From assembly GCA_963703895.1 (NCBI GenBank), contig CAVPFX010000003.1, forward strand, positions 434,001 through 498,000: DNA of 64,000 bases, read 5' to 3'. A program made the position numbers and the translations under genes. This document shows, piece by piece, positions 54,323 to 62,467 of the stretch (position 1 is the stretch's first letter; the number at the start of each line of letters is the position of its first letter). The stretch is from VRUE01 sp963703895. GTDB taxonomy: Bacteria; Actinomycetota; Thermoleophilia; Solirubrobacterales; 70-9. Under the pieces are notes generated by a model that had not been told where the DNA came from, did no database searches, and saw only the letters and a program-made list of their open reading frames with translations.

Positions 54323-55669
54323 CTACGGCCCGTAATGCATTTCAGCCGGCGCCCAGTCCACCCCTCGCCCATTTGCCAGCCGGTAGTCATCAGCAGCCGG
54401 GTTTCGGAACGACGGGTTGCAATCGATGGTCTTCCCGGGTTGCGAGACAGGCCACTTCCCTTCCATCGGGGCGCAGAGCGTGTTGTTCGTAAAGCTCGCC
54501 CCACTTGCGTCTGTGTCGTTCCAGAAGCGGTAGATGGCGTTGGAGTCGATTGAGGTGCCCGGCCCGACTCCTGAGCGAAGGGCGAGGATCGAGTCATAGC
54601 CGTCTCCCCAGGCCGTGTTGTGGGAGACATGCAAGTCCGTGTAGGGGCCGACGATCTGGAAGTAGATCGGCTGCCCGCAGCTCGTAGCTGGGGGCCCGCA
54701 CGGTTCCTTGTTGCGCAGGAAGAGGTTGTCTTCGACGACGATCCCTTCCACCGGCCCACCGGGAATCTCCGGCGTGCTCATGGTCTGGTCCTTGACGAAG
54801 AACCCCTGGCAGCGGTTGTCGTGCAGGTAGTTGTTGCGGAAGTAGATGTGATCGCCGCGCCAGACCGTCTGCAGGCAGTCGGAGTGGGCGCCGTTCTCAC
54901 GCACCTGGGTGATCTCGTTGCCTTCCACGTAGAGGCCGTGGTAGCGGTTGGCGTGGATCGCGTCCTCGCCGAAGGGACCGATCAGCTGGTTGCCGACGAT
55001 CCGCTCGTCCGTGCACCAGGAAGTGGTGGTGGTGCAGGCGTCGATTCCCTGACCGCCGCCGGTGATCCGGTTGTGTTCGATTGTGGGCGCCACCGTGCCC
55101 CCTGGGATCGAGACGCCGTTGGTGATCACAAAGCGCGCCAGGGTGAGGTGAGAGCCGCCGACGGTGGCTCTTTCGAGCGTCGCCTGGCCGGGGTTCTGCG
55201 CCCGCAGGGTGACTCCGGGCGCCGCCTTGCTCGCGCTCAGTGTGACGTTTCCGTAGGAGCCGTTTGCCAGGCAGATGACCGAGCCGGCCGCGGCGGAGGA
55301 GACCGCGGACTGAGCGGCGGAGACGCTCGTCACGGTGCTGGTGCAATCCGTTGGCGGAGGGGGAGGTGGTGGTTCGGTGATGACCTGGCCGGGGGGACCG
55401 ACCGGGCCTTGGATCCCCTGTGGACCGACTGGCCCCTGGACTCCTTGCGGCCCTTGGGGTCCGGCGGGACCCTGCGGGCCAGGAGGTCCGGGGACGGGTG
55501 CTCGAGCTTCGAGAGCTGCGATCCGGGCTTCGAAGCCGTTGACGCGGTTGACGAGCTGCGTGATGCGCTCGTTCTGTTTCTGATCGGTCGACGTCGCACC
55601 TGATGCGATCGATGCGACAACGAGGGCGACGAAAAGCCCCAGCGCAAGCGCCAGCCTTCCCAGCCTCAT
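54323..55669 (-). CDS. signal-peptide, collagen-like and beta-helix protein
   Basis: The 448-residue protein has a signal peptide (LALALGLFVALVVASIAS), a short coiled coil (NERITQLVNRVNGFEARIAA), ten collagen-like G-x-y triplets (near 60-95), a Pro-rich spacer, and a right-handed parallel beta-helix (about 110-420) like pectate lyases or tailspikes with recurring N-x-I/V units. Cys pairs are present. Phage tail proteins rarely carry a signal peptide, so it may be a secreted conversion factor. ATGA overlap with the upstream gene. Confidence 0.8.
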   Translation of the reverse strand: MRLGRLALALGLFVALVVASIASGATSTDQKQNERITQLVNRVNGFEARIAALEARAPVPGPPGPQGPAGPQGPQGVQGPVGPQGIQGPVGPPGQVITEPPPPPPPTDCTSTVTSVSAAQSAVSSAAAGSVICLANGSYGNVTLSASKAAPGVTLRAQNPGQATLERATVGGSHLTLARFVITNGVSIPGGTVAPTIEHNRITGGGQGIDACTTTTSWCTDERIVGNQLIGPFGEDAIHANRYHGLYVEGNEITQVRENGAHSDCLQTVWRGDHIYFRNNYLHDNRCQGFFVKDQTMSTPEIPGGPVEGIVVEDNLFLRNKEPCGPPATSCGQPIYFQIVGPYTDLHVSHNTAWGDGYDSILALRSGVGPGTSIDSNAIYRFWNDTDASGASFTNNTLCAPMEGKWPVSQPGKTIDCNPSFRNPAADDYRLANGRGVDWAPAEMHYGP

Positions 55670-56034
55670 TTGTTCAGGTCCAGATCGGCGTCGGTGAGCG
55701 TGTATTCGCCGGCTCCGTTGAATTTCTCTTCGGTGACTTCTTTCCAGCCCTCGAATTTCGGGGTGCCCGAGGCGTCGGACCAGAAGCCGACGAACTTCAC
55801 GGTCGTTTCTTTCGGGACTTTGAAGACGGCTCCGTTGGTTTTGTCGTCAACGGCCCCGGCCGCGGGCGCGTTCCATTCGATTTTCTGGCGGGCGTATTCC
55901 CCCCCAGCCACCTCATTGCTGCCGCTTTCATTGGGTTCTGCGGTGTGCAGCGAGACCCGGTCGATCGCTTTGATCGCAGAGCCCGCCGTGATTGCGGTGA
56001 GCATCGCGTTCTTGGCGTGTTCGCTGTAGGGCAC
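55666..56034 (-). CDS. phage tail fibre-associated structural protein
   Basis: The 122-residue beta-sandwich protein has AIDRVSLHTAEPNESGSNEV, GGEYARQKIEWNAPAAGAV, PKETTVKFVGFWS and GEYTLTDADLDL, the pattern of a common small tail/fibre protein of actinophages. The gene sits between the fibre genes and the lysis block. Confidence 0.75.
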   Translation of the reverse strand: MPYSEHAKNAMLTAITAGSAIKAIDRVSLHTAEPNESGSNEVAGGEYARQKIEWNAPAAGAVDDKTNGAVFKVPKETTVKFVGFWSDASGTPKFEGWKEVTEEKFNGAGEYTLTDADLDLNK

Positions 56035-56038
56035 GGGG

Positions 56039-56215
56039 CTACTCCTCGTTGGTGGTCAGGTAGACGAGGACGCCGGTAAAGGCGGTGCCAATTGCTCCAA
56101 CGATGAGCTTGTACTCGTCGCTGGCCTCTGGTGCGAAAGCGACGACAAGAGTGGTGAGCTGGGTCAGGGTCCCGACCACAGCCTTCTTGGCGCGTTGGAT
56201 CTTGGCTACGAGCAT
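56039..56215 (-). CDS. small holin-like membrane protein
   Basis: The 58-residue protein starts LVAKIQRAKKAVVGTLTQLT and has two hydrophobic stretches (LTTLVVAFA and YKLIVGAIGTAFTGVLVYLT) with a short acidic C-terminus. AAAGGAAG precedes ATG 56215. It lies directly before the endolysin genes' 3' side in the lysis block. Holins permeabilise the membrane to release endolysin. Confidence 0.72.
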   Translation of the reverse strand: MLVAKIQRAKKAVVGTLTQLTTLVVAFAPEASDEYKLIVGAIGTAFTGVLVYLTTNEE

Positions 56216-56242
56216 GGGTGCTTCCTTTCGATAGAGGAGGAA

Positions 56243-56677
56243 CTACTGAGAGATGGCGACGCGGCGATTCGCGTCCCAGTGGTGCAGCACGTCTTGGCGA
56301 ACGCGCGCAGCGAGACCCCCAGTGCCCCAGGCAGAGCGCTCGACGGCTCGGAGCGTCAGCCAGGCGAAGCTGTTTCCACGCAGGCGCTTGCGAATCGGCC
56401 GATAGCCGTAGAGACCACGGTCAGCGCCGTAGTTGAGCGTCTTCGCCGTGGCCTCGACACCTTGGAGGAACGTGCGGTAGTTCTTGACACCGACCGAGTT
56501 GAAGTCGGTCGCCCCCTGCATCTCCTGTGTGGTGTTCAGGGGGTTGTAGGAGCCCGCGATTCCCTCCGCCCGCTGCCAAGCAACGAGAGCGACGAGGTTG
56601 CGCTTGGTGGTCGGCGCCCCAATCTTCGGCAGCAGCGCTCGAGCGAAGTCCTCGCGCGTGTAGACGCGCCCACTCAC
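56243..56677 (-). CDS. lysozyme-like endolysin
   Basis: The 144-residue protein resembles actinophage lysozyme/glucosaminidase-like endolysins: LVALVAWQRAEGIAGSYNPL (Glu in AEG as likely catalytic acid), NTTQEMQGATDFNSVGVKNY, and a C-terminal SAWGTGGL. It overlaps the M15-like gene by 4 bases, so both hydrolases are made together. Confidence 0.78.
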   Translation of the reverse strand: MSGRVYTREDFARALLPKIGAPTTKRNLVALVAWQRAEGIAGSYNPLNTTQEMQGATDFNSVGVKNYRTFLQGVEATAKTLNYGADRGLYGYRPIRKRLRGNSFAWLTLRAVERSAWGTGGLAARVRQDVLHHWDANRRVAISQ

Positions 56678-57450
56678 CCTTCAACCGCCGTATGGCCGTG
56701 ATCGCCGTGGCCGGGGAAGTAGCCCGGGTATTCAGCGCCGTACTTGATCCACCACGGACACGGGGAGAAGAACTCTAGGAAGTGCCCGCGGCCGAAATGC
56801 TCGCGAGTCTTGACCGCAGCGTCCTGCATCGAGGACACCGAGCCAGCCCCCCAGTCTGCCGCTCGGTCGCTGTAGTGGAAGCTGTCCGTGGCGTGGGTCC
56901 CGTTGCTGGTAGCGGTCACGTACTGGCCGCAGACGGCTACGACGAAGGCGATGACCTCCTTGAGGTTGTCGTTGTCGACATTCGGGCAGCCATTGAGCAT
57001 CCACGGCTCGAAGGCCGGCGTCCCGTGGGTTTCCTCCCACTCCTTCTTGGCGGCGGCGAGCTTCTTCCGAAGGACGGTTTGTCGGGCGATCCACCACCGA
57101 GCCCGCTTCTTTTGCCGACGGACCGTCTTGCCGAAACCTGCTCTCCGGTCACGCTTGCGGTGGATACGGCCAGCCAAGTCTTGGATGGCTACCGCTTCCT
57201 TCTCGGCCTTGGCGACCAGCCTCTTGATTTTGGCCCGGTCGAGCTCTTTGCGAGCTTCCTCTTTGCCGATGGTTTTCAGCGTCGACGCGTAGCGCTTGCT
57301 GAGCTTGTCGACTTCCGCCAACAGCTCGCGGATCTCGGCGCTCAAGTGGCGCGCCCGCCCCTTGGCAGTCTCAGCTTCTTGGTCGCGCGCATTGGCACGG
57401 TGTGTCGCCTTGTGAATAGCGGCACGCAACTTCTCGAACGGTCCAGCCAT
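56674..57450 (-). CDS. M15-like peptidase with N-terminal coiled coil
   Basis: Residues 1-130 form a long basic coiled coil (SAEIRELLAEVDKLSKRYAS, AKIKRLVAKAEKEAVAIQDL). The C-terminal half has NGTHATDSFHYSDRAADWG and GHGDHGHTAV, matching the His-x6-Asp and His-x-His zinc ligands of M15/VanY-type peptidases. It would cut the peptide of peptidoglycan. AAAGGAG before ATG 57450 sets the start. Confidence 0.75.
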   Translation of the reverse strand: MAGPFEKLRAAIHKATHRANARDQEAETAKGRARHLSAEIRELLAEVDKLSKRYASTLKTIGKEEARKELDRAKIKRLVAKAEKEAVAIQDLAGRIHRKRDRRAGFGKTVRRQKKRARWWIARQTVLRKKLAAAKKEWEETHGTPAFEPWMLNGCPNVDNDNLKEVIAFVVAVCGQYVTATSNGTHATDSFHYSDRAADWGAGSVSSMQDAAVKTREHFGRGHFLEFFSPCPWWIKYGAEYPGYFPGHGDHGHTAVEG

Positions 57451-57499
57451 GTGGCGGACTCCTTTCGGTCTATGGGAGCCGCTCAAATGCGGCGAGGAA

Positions 57500-58207
57500 T
57501 CAGCAGTTCGGGTTGTTCAGAAGCTCGGCCACGGTGCAGGGCACCGATTTGACCGTCTCCCCTACTTCTTCGAGGAGGCTTCGCACCGAACCAGGCGCAC
57601 GGGCCTGTTCGGGCAATGGAGGTGGGGTGCTCTGGGGCGCGATGGTGTCCGCCGGGGTGTTCACTGAAGCGGGCGGGGATTCAGCTTCAAGACTGGGCTG
57701 CTGGGATTTCGGCGGCTTTTTCGTCCCGCCGGGTGTCCCTCCCGATGTCCCCTTGCCGTGGCCAGGATCGACCCCGCCCGCTCCACCCGTAGAGTCGCCG
57801 CTTGCCGGCGCCGATTCGCCACCGCTGCCACTGTCCAGACCCTGCGCCGAACCCGAGCCCGATTGGTCCCGTCGCTCGGCTTGGCGTTCCGCAGCGGTGC
57901 TGCCTGGCTTTGGACACGGATAGCCCGCCTTCCAGAAAGCAATGCAGTTCACGTAGGTGCTTGCAGCCTTTGCTGCTTCGAGCTTCGTGCGCTGGCATTC
58001 CTTGCCCTCTGGTTCTTCTTGGCAGGCTGAGTGCTGGACCTGGGTGATTTCCTTGTCTTGGCCGAAGTTGACCGCAATCGCATATGCAGCCCCAAGGACT
58101 GCGGCTATGGCCACTGCGGCAAAGACGTAGGAGAGCACCTGATTTCGCCGCAGGGACTTCGCGAAATCAGGGTCGGTCTCAGCGATACGAGAGAGCAAGT
58201 CGTTCAT
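57500..58207 (-). CDS. membrane-anchored Gly/Ser/Pro-rich phage protein
   Basis: The 235-residue protein has one membrane helix (VLSYVFAAVAIAAVLGAAYA), a Cys-containing segment (CQEEPEGKEC, YVNCIAFWKAGYPCP), a long disordered linker and a C-terminal Cys-containing tail (VPCTVAELLNNPNC). Disulfides outside the membrane are likely. It is probably a spanin-like or anchoring lysis protein; this is inferred from position. Confidence 0.65.
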   Translation of the reverse strand: MNDLLSRIAETDPDFAKSLRRNQVLSYVFAAVAIAAVLGAAYAIAVNFGQDKEITQVQHSACQEEPEGKECQRTKLEAAKAASTYVNCIAFWKAGYPCPKPGSTAAERQAERRDQSGSGSAQGLDSGSGGESAPASGDSTGGAGGVDPGHGKGTSGGTPGGTKKPPKSQQPSLEAESPPASVNTPADTIAPQSTPPPLPEQARAPGSVRSLLEEVGETVKSVPCTVAELLNNPNC

Positions 58208-58449
58208 CGGCCCACCCCGAAGAAGACGCCGAGCGCAGCCGCGACGATCGCCACGATCATGGCGCCCACAAGCGCCGAGTTGCGATCAGCGGAAGCCTTC
58301 AGCGCAATCATCTTCACGTCGCGCACCGCCTCTCGTTCTTTGAGGTCACCGAACTCTTTGCGCAGCGTCTGGATGTCGAGCAAGGCCTGCGAGGCGCTTT
58401 CCTTGGCCTCTCGCAGCTTGTACTGGTCGAGGGACTCATTCACCATCAC
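58204..58449 (-). CDS. XhlA-like coiled-coil membrane protein
   Basis: The 81-residue protein has an N-terminal coiled coil (YKLREAKESASQALLDIQTL, FGDLKEREAVRDVKMIALKA) and one C-terminal helix (ALVGAMIVAIVAAALGVFF). That is the layout of haemolysin XhlA, which works with holin in PBSX-type lysis. ATGA overlap with the next gene. Confidence 0.75.
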   Translation of the reverse strand: MMVNESLDQYKLREAKESASQALLDIQTLRKEFGDLKEREAVRDVKMIALKASADRNSALVGAMIVAIVAAALGVFFGVGR

Positions 58450-58567
58450 GCTCTCCGCTATGCGCTGAAGTCTGTGCGGTCAACGATCCTCACTCTCGGG
58501 GTAGGGGTTAGAACCCTTGGGGAGTCATCGGTCTCCGTGGGGTCGAGGTTGGGTACGATGCGCGGCC

Positions 58568-59185
58568 GTGGGACGTCGGGCGGCAATGCTCCTTACCTTG
58601 CTCGGACTGGCGTGCCTTGTTTGGCCGACCTTGGCCGCCGCCGACAAATCGGACTGCGAATCACTCGAAAGCGCCCTGCGTTTCGCGGCCGAAGACTTCG
58701 GCTGGACGACCGAACAAGTTGACGCCTATGTCCGCGAAAACGCGGCATCGTGCTGGGAAGAAGTGAAGGTCGAGGAAGCGGCGGAAGCGGCGCAGGACGC
58801 GGAAGTTCGAGCGGCCCAAGAAAAGGAAGCCGCTGAAGAAGCCGCGAAAAAAGCCCAGGAACGCAAGGAAGCTCTAGAAGTCCATGCCATTGAACGCGAA
58901 GAAGTGCGCGAAGCGCACCGGCGTCAGAGGGAATGGGCGCACAAGCCGACCGTGACCAAGCCGACCGCCGAAGAATTCGCCAAGCGGCTCATGCGTAAGT
59001 CCAGCTACTCGATCTGGGAAGTCGACTGCGACGGTGGGCGTCTGAGTCGTACGCGCTGGACCTGCAAGGTCGCGATCTTCTACCACTGCCTCCGTGGTCG
59101 AATCCAGGTATTTGGCGAGGGGCACAAAGAAGGGCTGGCCTGGTTCGGCGCTCGCGGCGGCAAGCTTCGACCGTGCAAAATCTGA
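58568..59185 (+). CDS. secreted coiled-coil protein (cargo gene)
   Basis: The 205-residue protein starts at GTG 58568 with a signal peptide (GRRAAMLLTLLGLACLVWPT, cleavage near AAA-D). The mature part has an Ala/Glu-rich coiled coil (AAEEAAKKAQERKEALEVHA) and a compact C-terminal domain with paired Cys (EVDCDGGR, WTCKVAIFYHC). It lies between minus-strand lysis and tail genes, so it looks like a lysogenic cargo gene. Confidence 0.68.
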   Translation: MGRRAAMLLTLLGLACLVWPTLAAADKSDCESLESALRFAAEDFGWTTEQVDAYVRENAASCWEEVKVEEAAEAAQDAEVRAAQEKEAAEEAAKKAQERKEALEVHAIEREEVREAHRRQREWAHKPTVTKPTAEEFAKRLMRKSSYSIWEVDCDGGRLSRTRWTCKVAIFYHCLRGRIQVFGEGHKEGLAWFGARGGKLRPCKI

Positions 59186-59272
59186 GCATCGCGCTATGCT
59201 CCGCATCGTTCAAGCAAATGCCCCGGCAGCGCTGAAGACGCCCCGGGGCCGACACCGAAGGAGTTAGCTTCG

Positions 59273-59779
59273 ATGCCTAAGCAAACCTACCGGGTATTTG
59301 TGCTGGCCAGTCTGATGCTGGGGCTAGCGACGTTAACGACCCAGGCGCAGACGACCATTGCAGCCCTGCCTGATGCCCACTACCCCTATCAAAGCTGGGT
59401 AGACAGATCACAGGCTCCAACCCCCGAGGTCGAAATTCATGTCTATGAGGAAGCGTGTCCCGAAGCCAGCGGTGCGTTTGCTTGCACGACACCGGGAGAT
59501 CTCGCTGTCTGGGTCAACGTCGCCGCCGTCGCTGCGGAAGCGTGGTCTCCACGCGGCGTGTTCCTACATGAGATTGGCCACAATTTTGCAGACTACGTAA
59601 TGACCGAACAGGATCGAGAGCGCTTTCGCCAGATCATTGGCACGAAACGGACGTGGGAAAAACTGGAAGAGCGGTTTGCTGACGAATACATGAGTTGCGC
59701 TCTACCTAAAACATATGAAACAGAGCCGCAAGTCTGCCACCTTATTCGCGCCTCCTACGGGCGCTCTATACGCTCCTAG
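59273..59779 (+). CDS. secreted HExxH metallopeptidase-like protein (cargo gene)
   Basis: The 168-residue protein has a signal peptide (VFVLASLMLGLATLTTQAQT) and the zinc motif FLHEIGHNFADYV near residue 100, with a downstream Glu in EERFADEYMSC that could be the third ligand. Two Cys pairs (EEACPEASGAFAC, SCALPKTYETEPQVC) probably form disulfides. Family not identified. GAAGGAG precedes ATG 59273. Plus-strand placement inside the tail region suggests lysogenic conversion. Confidence 0.75.
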   Translation: MPKQTYRVFVLASLMLGLATLTTQAQTTIAALPDAHYPYQSWVDRSQAPTPEVEIHVYEEACPEASGAFACTTPGDLAVWVNVAAVAAEAWSPRGVFLHEIGHNFADYVMTEQDRERFRQIIGTKRTWEKLEERFADEYMSCALPKTYETEPQVCHLIRASYGRSIRS

Positions 59780-60644
59780 TCTGGAGTAGGCCACTCATTA
59801 GCGCAACTGCGTTGTTCGTAAGGGTTGCGCTTGTAACGACGCCGAGCACATAGGCGCCATCGGCCGGTATCGTAAAATCTCCGGATGAGCCCGCACTAGG
59901 CGTGGAAGCGGCCGGTTCGTTAAATTCCACAGTAGACCCCGGCACCACTGTTCCGAGTGTAACTTTCAAGGTGTCGGCTCCGCCAGCGACAGTGATCGGA
60001 TATAGGCCGACCGTGAATTTGAGAGTTGGTTTAGTCGCATTGGTGAGGATCTGCGCTCGAAGCCGAAGTTTCTGCGTCTTTCCTGCTACCGCATAGTCGG
60101 CGTCATCGAAGTGGAAGAAGCCAGGGGAGGACGGACCAATCCCGCCTTCTGATCCTGATGGGGCGATGTTGCCTGGGTAGTTCTGCAGCCAGTACGTGCC
60201 CGCTGCGAGATCTGTCTGGAGCAACTGGGCAGCCTGAAACAGGGTCCGATATGCCGCGTTGTTCGGACTCGCAAGGTCTGAGTCGATGAGCGAGCCATCT
60301 TCCACCTTGCTGCTGTTCACGGAATTCGCGGTCGGCACCCGTTCATTGCTCAGCCGCGAATCGTTCCCCGCAGCGGCCGTCGTTGCCGTAGTGCCCAATG
60401 CTCGCAACGCCTCAGTCCCAGCCGCCGCCCCGCCTTTCAGTGCGCCTGCGATTCGTGCCGCGTCGACCACGCCGTTGCCGATGGTGACCGTCCCATCGGC
60501 CGCGATCGAGACGTCCCCGCCTTTGGCAAGGACTGCCTCCACCCGCTCGGAGATCGCTTTTGTCACTGCCGCCATATCGGGAGGAGAGTCCCCCGGTTTG
60601 AAGTACGGCAGTTTGAATTTGGCTGTTTCGCCAGTGACGGCCAT
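59766..60644 (-). CDS. tail fibre/receptor-binding-type protein
   Basis: The 292-residue protein has a short N-terminal attachment segment (FKLPYFKPGDSPPDMAAVTK), a Gly/Ala/Thr-rich shaft with GNDSRLSNERVP, and a beta-sandwich C-terminal domain (about 140-290). GNDSRLSN is a common tail-fibre attachment motif. It follows the gpI-like baseplate gene. Confidence 0.78.
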   Translation of the reverse strand: MAVTGETAKFKLPYFKPGDSPPDMAAVTKAISERVEAVLAKGGDVSIAADGTVTIGNGVVDAARIAGALKGGAAAGTEALRALGTTATTAAAGNDSRLSNERVPTANSVNSSKVEDGSLIDSDLASPNNAAYRTLFQAAQLLQTDLAAGTYWLQNYPGNIAPSGSEGGIGPSSPGFFHFDDADYAVAGKTQKLRLRAQILTNATKPTLKFTVGLYPITVAGGADTLKVTLGTVVPGSTVEFNEPAASTPSAGSSGDFTIPADGAYVLGVVTSATLTNNAVALMSGLLQTRSV

Positions 60645-60659
60645 AGGACTCCTTTGACG

Positions 60660-61289
60660 CTACGGTTCGGGTAGCTCGGTGGGCAGGATGTCGGTGAGGT
60701 CTTCGACCGAGGTGAAGGCGGCAGCGAGATCGGCGACGGTTTTCCACCCGGCCGCCACGTCCTCGACGGTCACACCGTCGATCGCCTCGTAGTCAAGTAC
60801 CTCCCACGGTGGAAGCGCCGCACGCAGTTCCCGCCGCGTCCGTTCTTCGTCGGGCGTCTCACTCGCCAAGGTGCGGATGTAGTGCATCCCCGGTTCCGGG
60901 GTGCGCGGCCGAACGATCACCCGCTTCGTCCCGGTCAAGGTCCGCTGTCCGGCGATCCTGATCGCCTGCGGCTGGCCCCTTCGCCAGCCGGTCGGCTCGC
61001 GGATCTCGTTGCGCTGCTGCTCCTCCGACATGCCCGGCTGCAACTCAACGCCGGGGAACATCGAGAGGTAAGGCAACCCCCAGACCGGACATTCATCCGG
61101 ATCGAACAAGATCTCCCACGGCTTCAGGCCATCCCGTTCGCGAATGATTTCGTGAATCGGCTCGAGCGGGAGGTTCCAGGCCGAGCAATAGATGAGTAGC
61201 GGGTAGCCCTGCGCCTCGTCGTCTTCGGCGTGGTAGCCAAGGTCGCGCCAGAACGCCTCCGCTAGATCGGAGACTTCAGGCAGCGGCAT
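60660..61289 (-). CDS. tail protein I (gpI-like) baseplate component
   Basis: The 209-residue protein is mostly helical with LLIYCSAWNLPLEPIHEIIR, DPDECPVWGLPYLSMFPGVE, NEIREPTGWRRG and RTLTGTKRVIVRP, fitting the P2 gpI-type protein that follows gpJ in contractile tails. It starts on the last base of the gpJ stop. Confidence 0.72.
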   Translation of the reverse strand: MPLPEVSDLAEAFWRDLGYHAEDDEAQGYPLLIYCSAWNLPLEPIHEIIRERDGLKPWEILFDPDECPVWGLPYLSMFPGVELQPGMSEEQQRNEIREPTGWRRGQPQAIRIAGQRTLTGTKRVIVRPRTPEPGMHYIRTLASETPDEERTRRELRAALPPWEVLDYEAIDGVTVEDVAAGWKTVADLAAAFTSVEDLTDILPTELPEP

Positions 61290-62467
61290 CAGGACACCGA
61301 GACTTTGAGCGTCCCCGCTTTCGGGAGGGCAGCTACGCCCGCGAGTTCAACGTCTTTGGCTTCCAGTGCCGCGAGGTGTTTCGCCAGTTTCACCGAGACG
61401 ATGCGATCGACGCCGGCCACCTTGTCGAGTTCGGAGATGATCTCGTTGACGTAGATGCTGGTGATCGGTTCCCAGCCGGTCGAGTTGGAGGCGTCGCCGG
61501 CGGAAGGCTGGCCAGCGTTAGCAGGTGAGAGCAGTGCGGCGAGGCGTGCGGCTATCGCCGCTTTGACCGTTTCGGGGTCGTAGCCCGCCGCCACCTTGGC
61601 CGCCACTTCGCCATCGACTTCGGTGTAGGTGGGTTTGCCGACGAAGTATTTGACGCCAGAGATCAGCTTGGCTTCCTGGCGTTCAGCCAGTTCTTTTTGC
61701 ACACCGGCGCTGGATTCAATGCCGGCATCGTCGATCGGCACCACCGTGAAGCAGAGCGGCACGTTTTCTTTTTTGGCTTCGTTGTCGTAGCCGGGGATGC
61801 AGAGGGCGCGCTCGATCCCGGGGATCGCTGTTGCATCGATCTCGAAGTCACGAGCGAGGGTCAGCGAAAGGGAGCGGAGCTGAAGCTCTTCGCGGAGGCG
61901 GTCGACGTATTCGTCTTCATCCTCGGCGTCGACTCCGCCGGAGGTTTCGCCGATTAGGGCGATCGAGTCCACGAACGCAACTGCGCTGTAGGGCTGGGGT
62001 GCGGCGGTCAGTTTGTTGCCTTCGGTGCCGGCTTCGGCGTCCTGAAGCACGACCTCGCCTGCTTTGGTCGTGATCGAGCCGGCTTTGACTTCGACGTCGG
62101 CCACCACTTCGAAGATGCGAACGTCGTCGCCGTCGATCGCAATCGTCACCAGCGTGCCCGCTTCGATCGTGTGCCCTTCGGTGTCGATCAGCGTCCAAGT
62201 GCTCGTCGCCGTCGCGGGCGCTGGAAGGATCGGCGGGACTTCGGCGATCGTTTCGCCGAACTTCTTGAACACTGCCTTAGCGACCGACGAAAACTGTTCG
62301 CGGGTTGTCGAGTCGTAGCGCGATCCGGTTTGCAGCATCCAATCGGCAAGACCAGCCCTGGCCGGGTCCCAGTCTTCATAGTGGGAACGCATCTCGGCGC
62401 GCTTCGCTTCGAGGAGCGTGAGCGGGTCATTCTCAGTCAGCAGCTCAACGAACTTAGACACGCTCAT
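61289..62467 (-). CDS. baseplate J-like protein
   Basis: The 392-residue protein has the gpJ/gp6 layout: an N-terminal helical part (YDSTTREQFSSVAKAVFKKF), a beta domain with EAGTLVTIAIDGDDVRIFEV and AGTEGNKL, and the core DEDEYVDRLREELQLRSLSL followed by IPGIERALCIPG. It forms the baseplate wedge of contractile tails. The gp25-like gene overlaps its start by 14 bases. Confidence 0.88.
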   Translation of the reverse strand: MSVSKFVELLTENDPLTLLEAKRAEMRSHYEDWDPARAGLADWMLQTGSRYDSTTREQFSSVAKAVFKKFGETIAEVPPILPAPATATSTWTLIDTEGHTIEAGTLVTIAIDGDDVRIFEVVADVEVKAGSITTKAGEVVLQDAEAGTEGNKLTAAPQPYSAVAFVDSIALIGETSGGVDAEDEDEYVDRLREELQLRSLSLTLARDFEIDATAIPGIERALCIPGYDNEAKKENVPLCFTVVPIDDAGIESSAGVQKELAERQEAKLISGVKYFVGKPTYTEVDGEVAAKVAAGYDPETVKAAIAARLAALLSPANAGQPSAGDASNSTGWEPITSIYVNEIISELDKVAGVDRIVSVKLAKHLAALEAKDVELAGVAALPKAGTLKVSVS

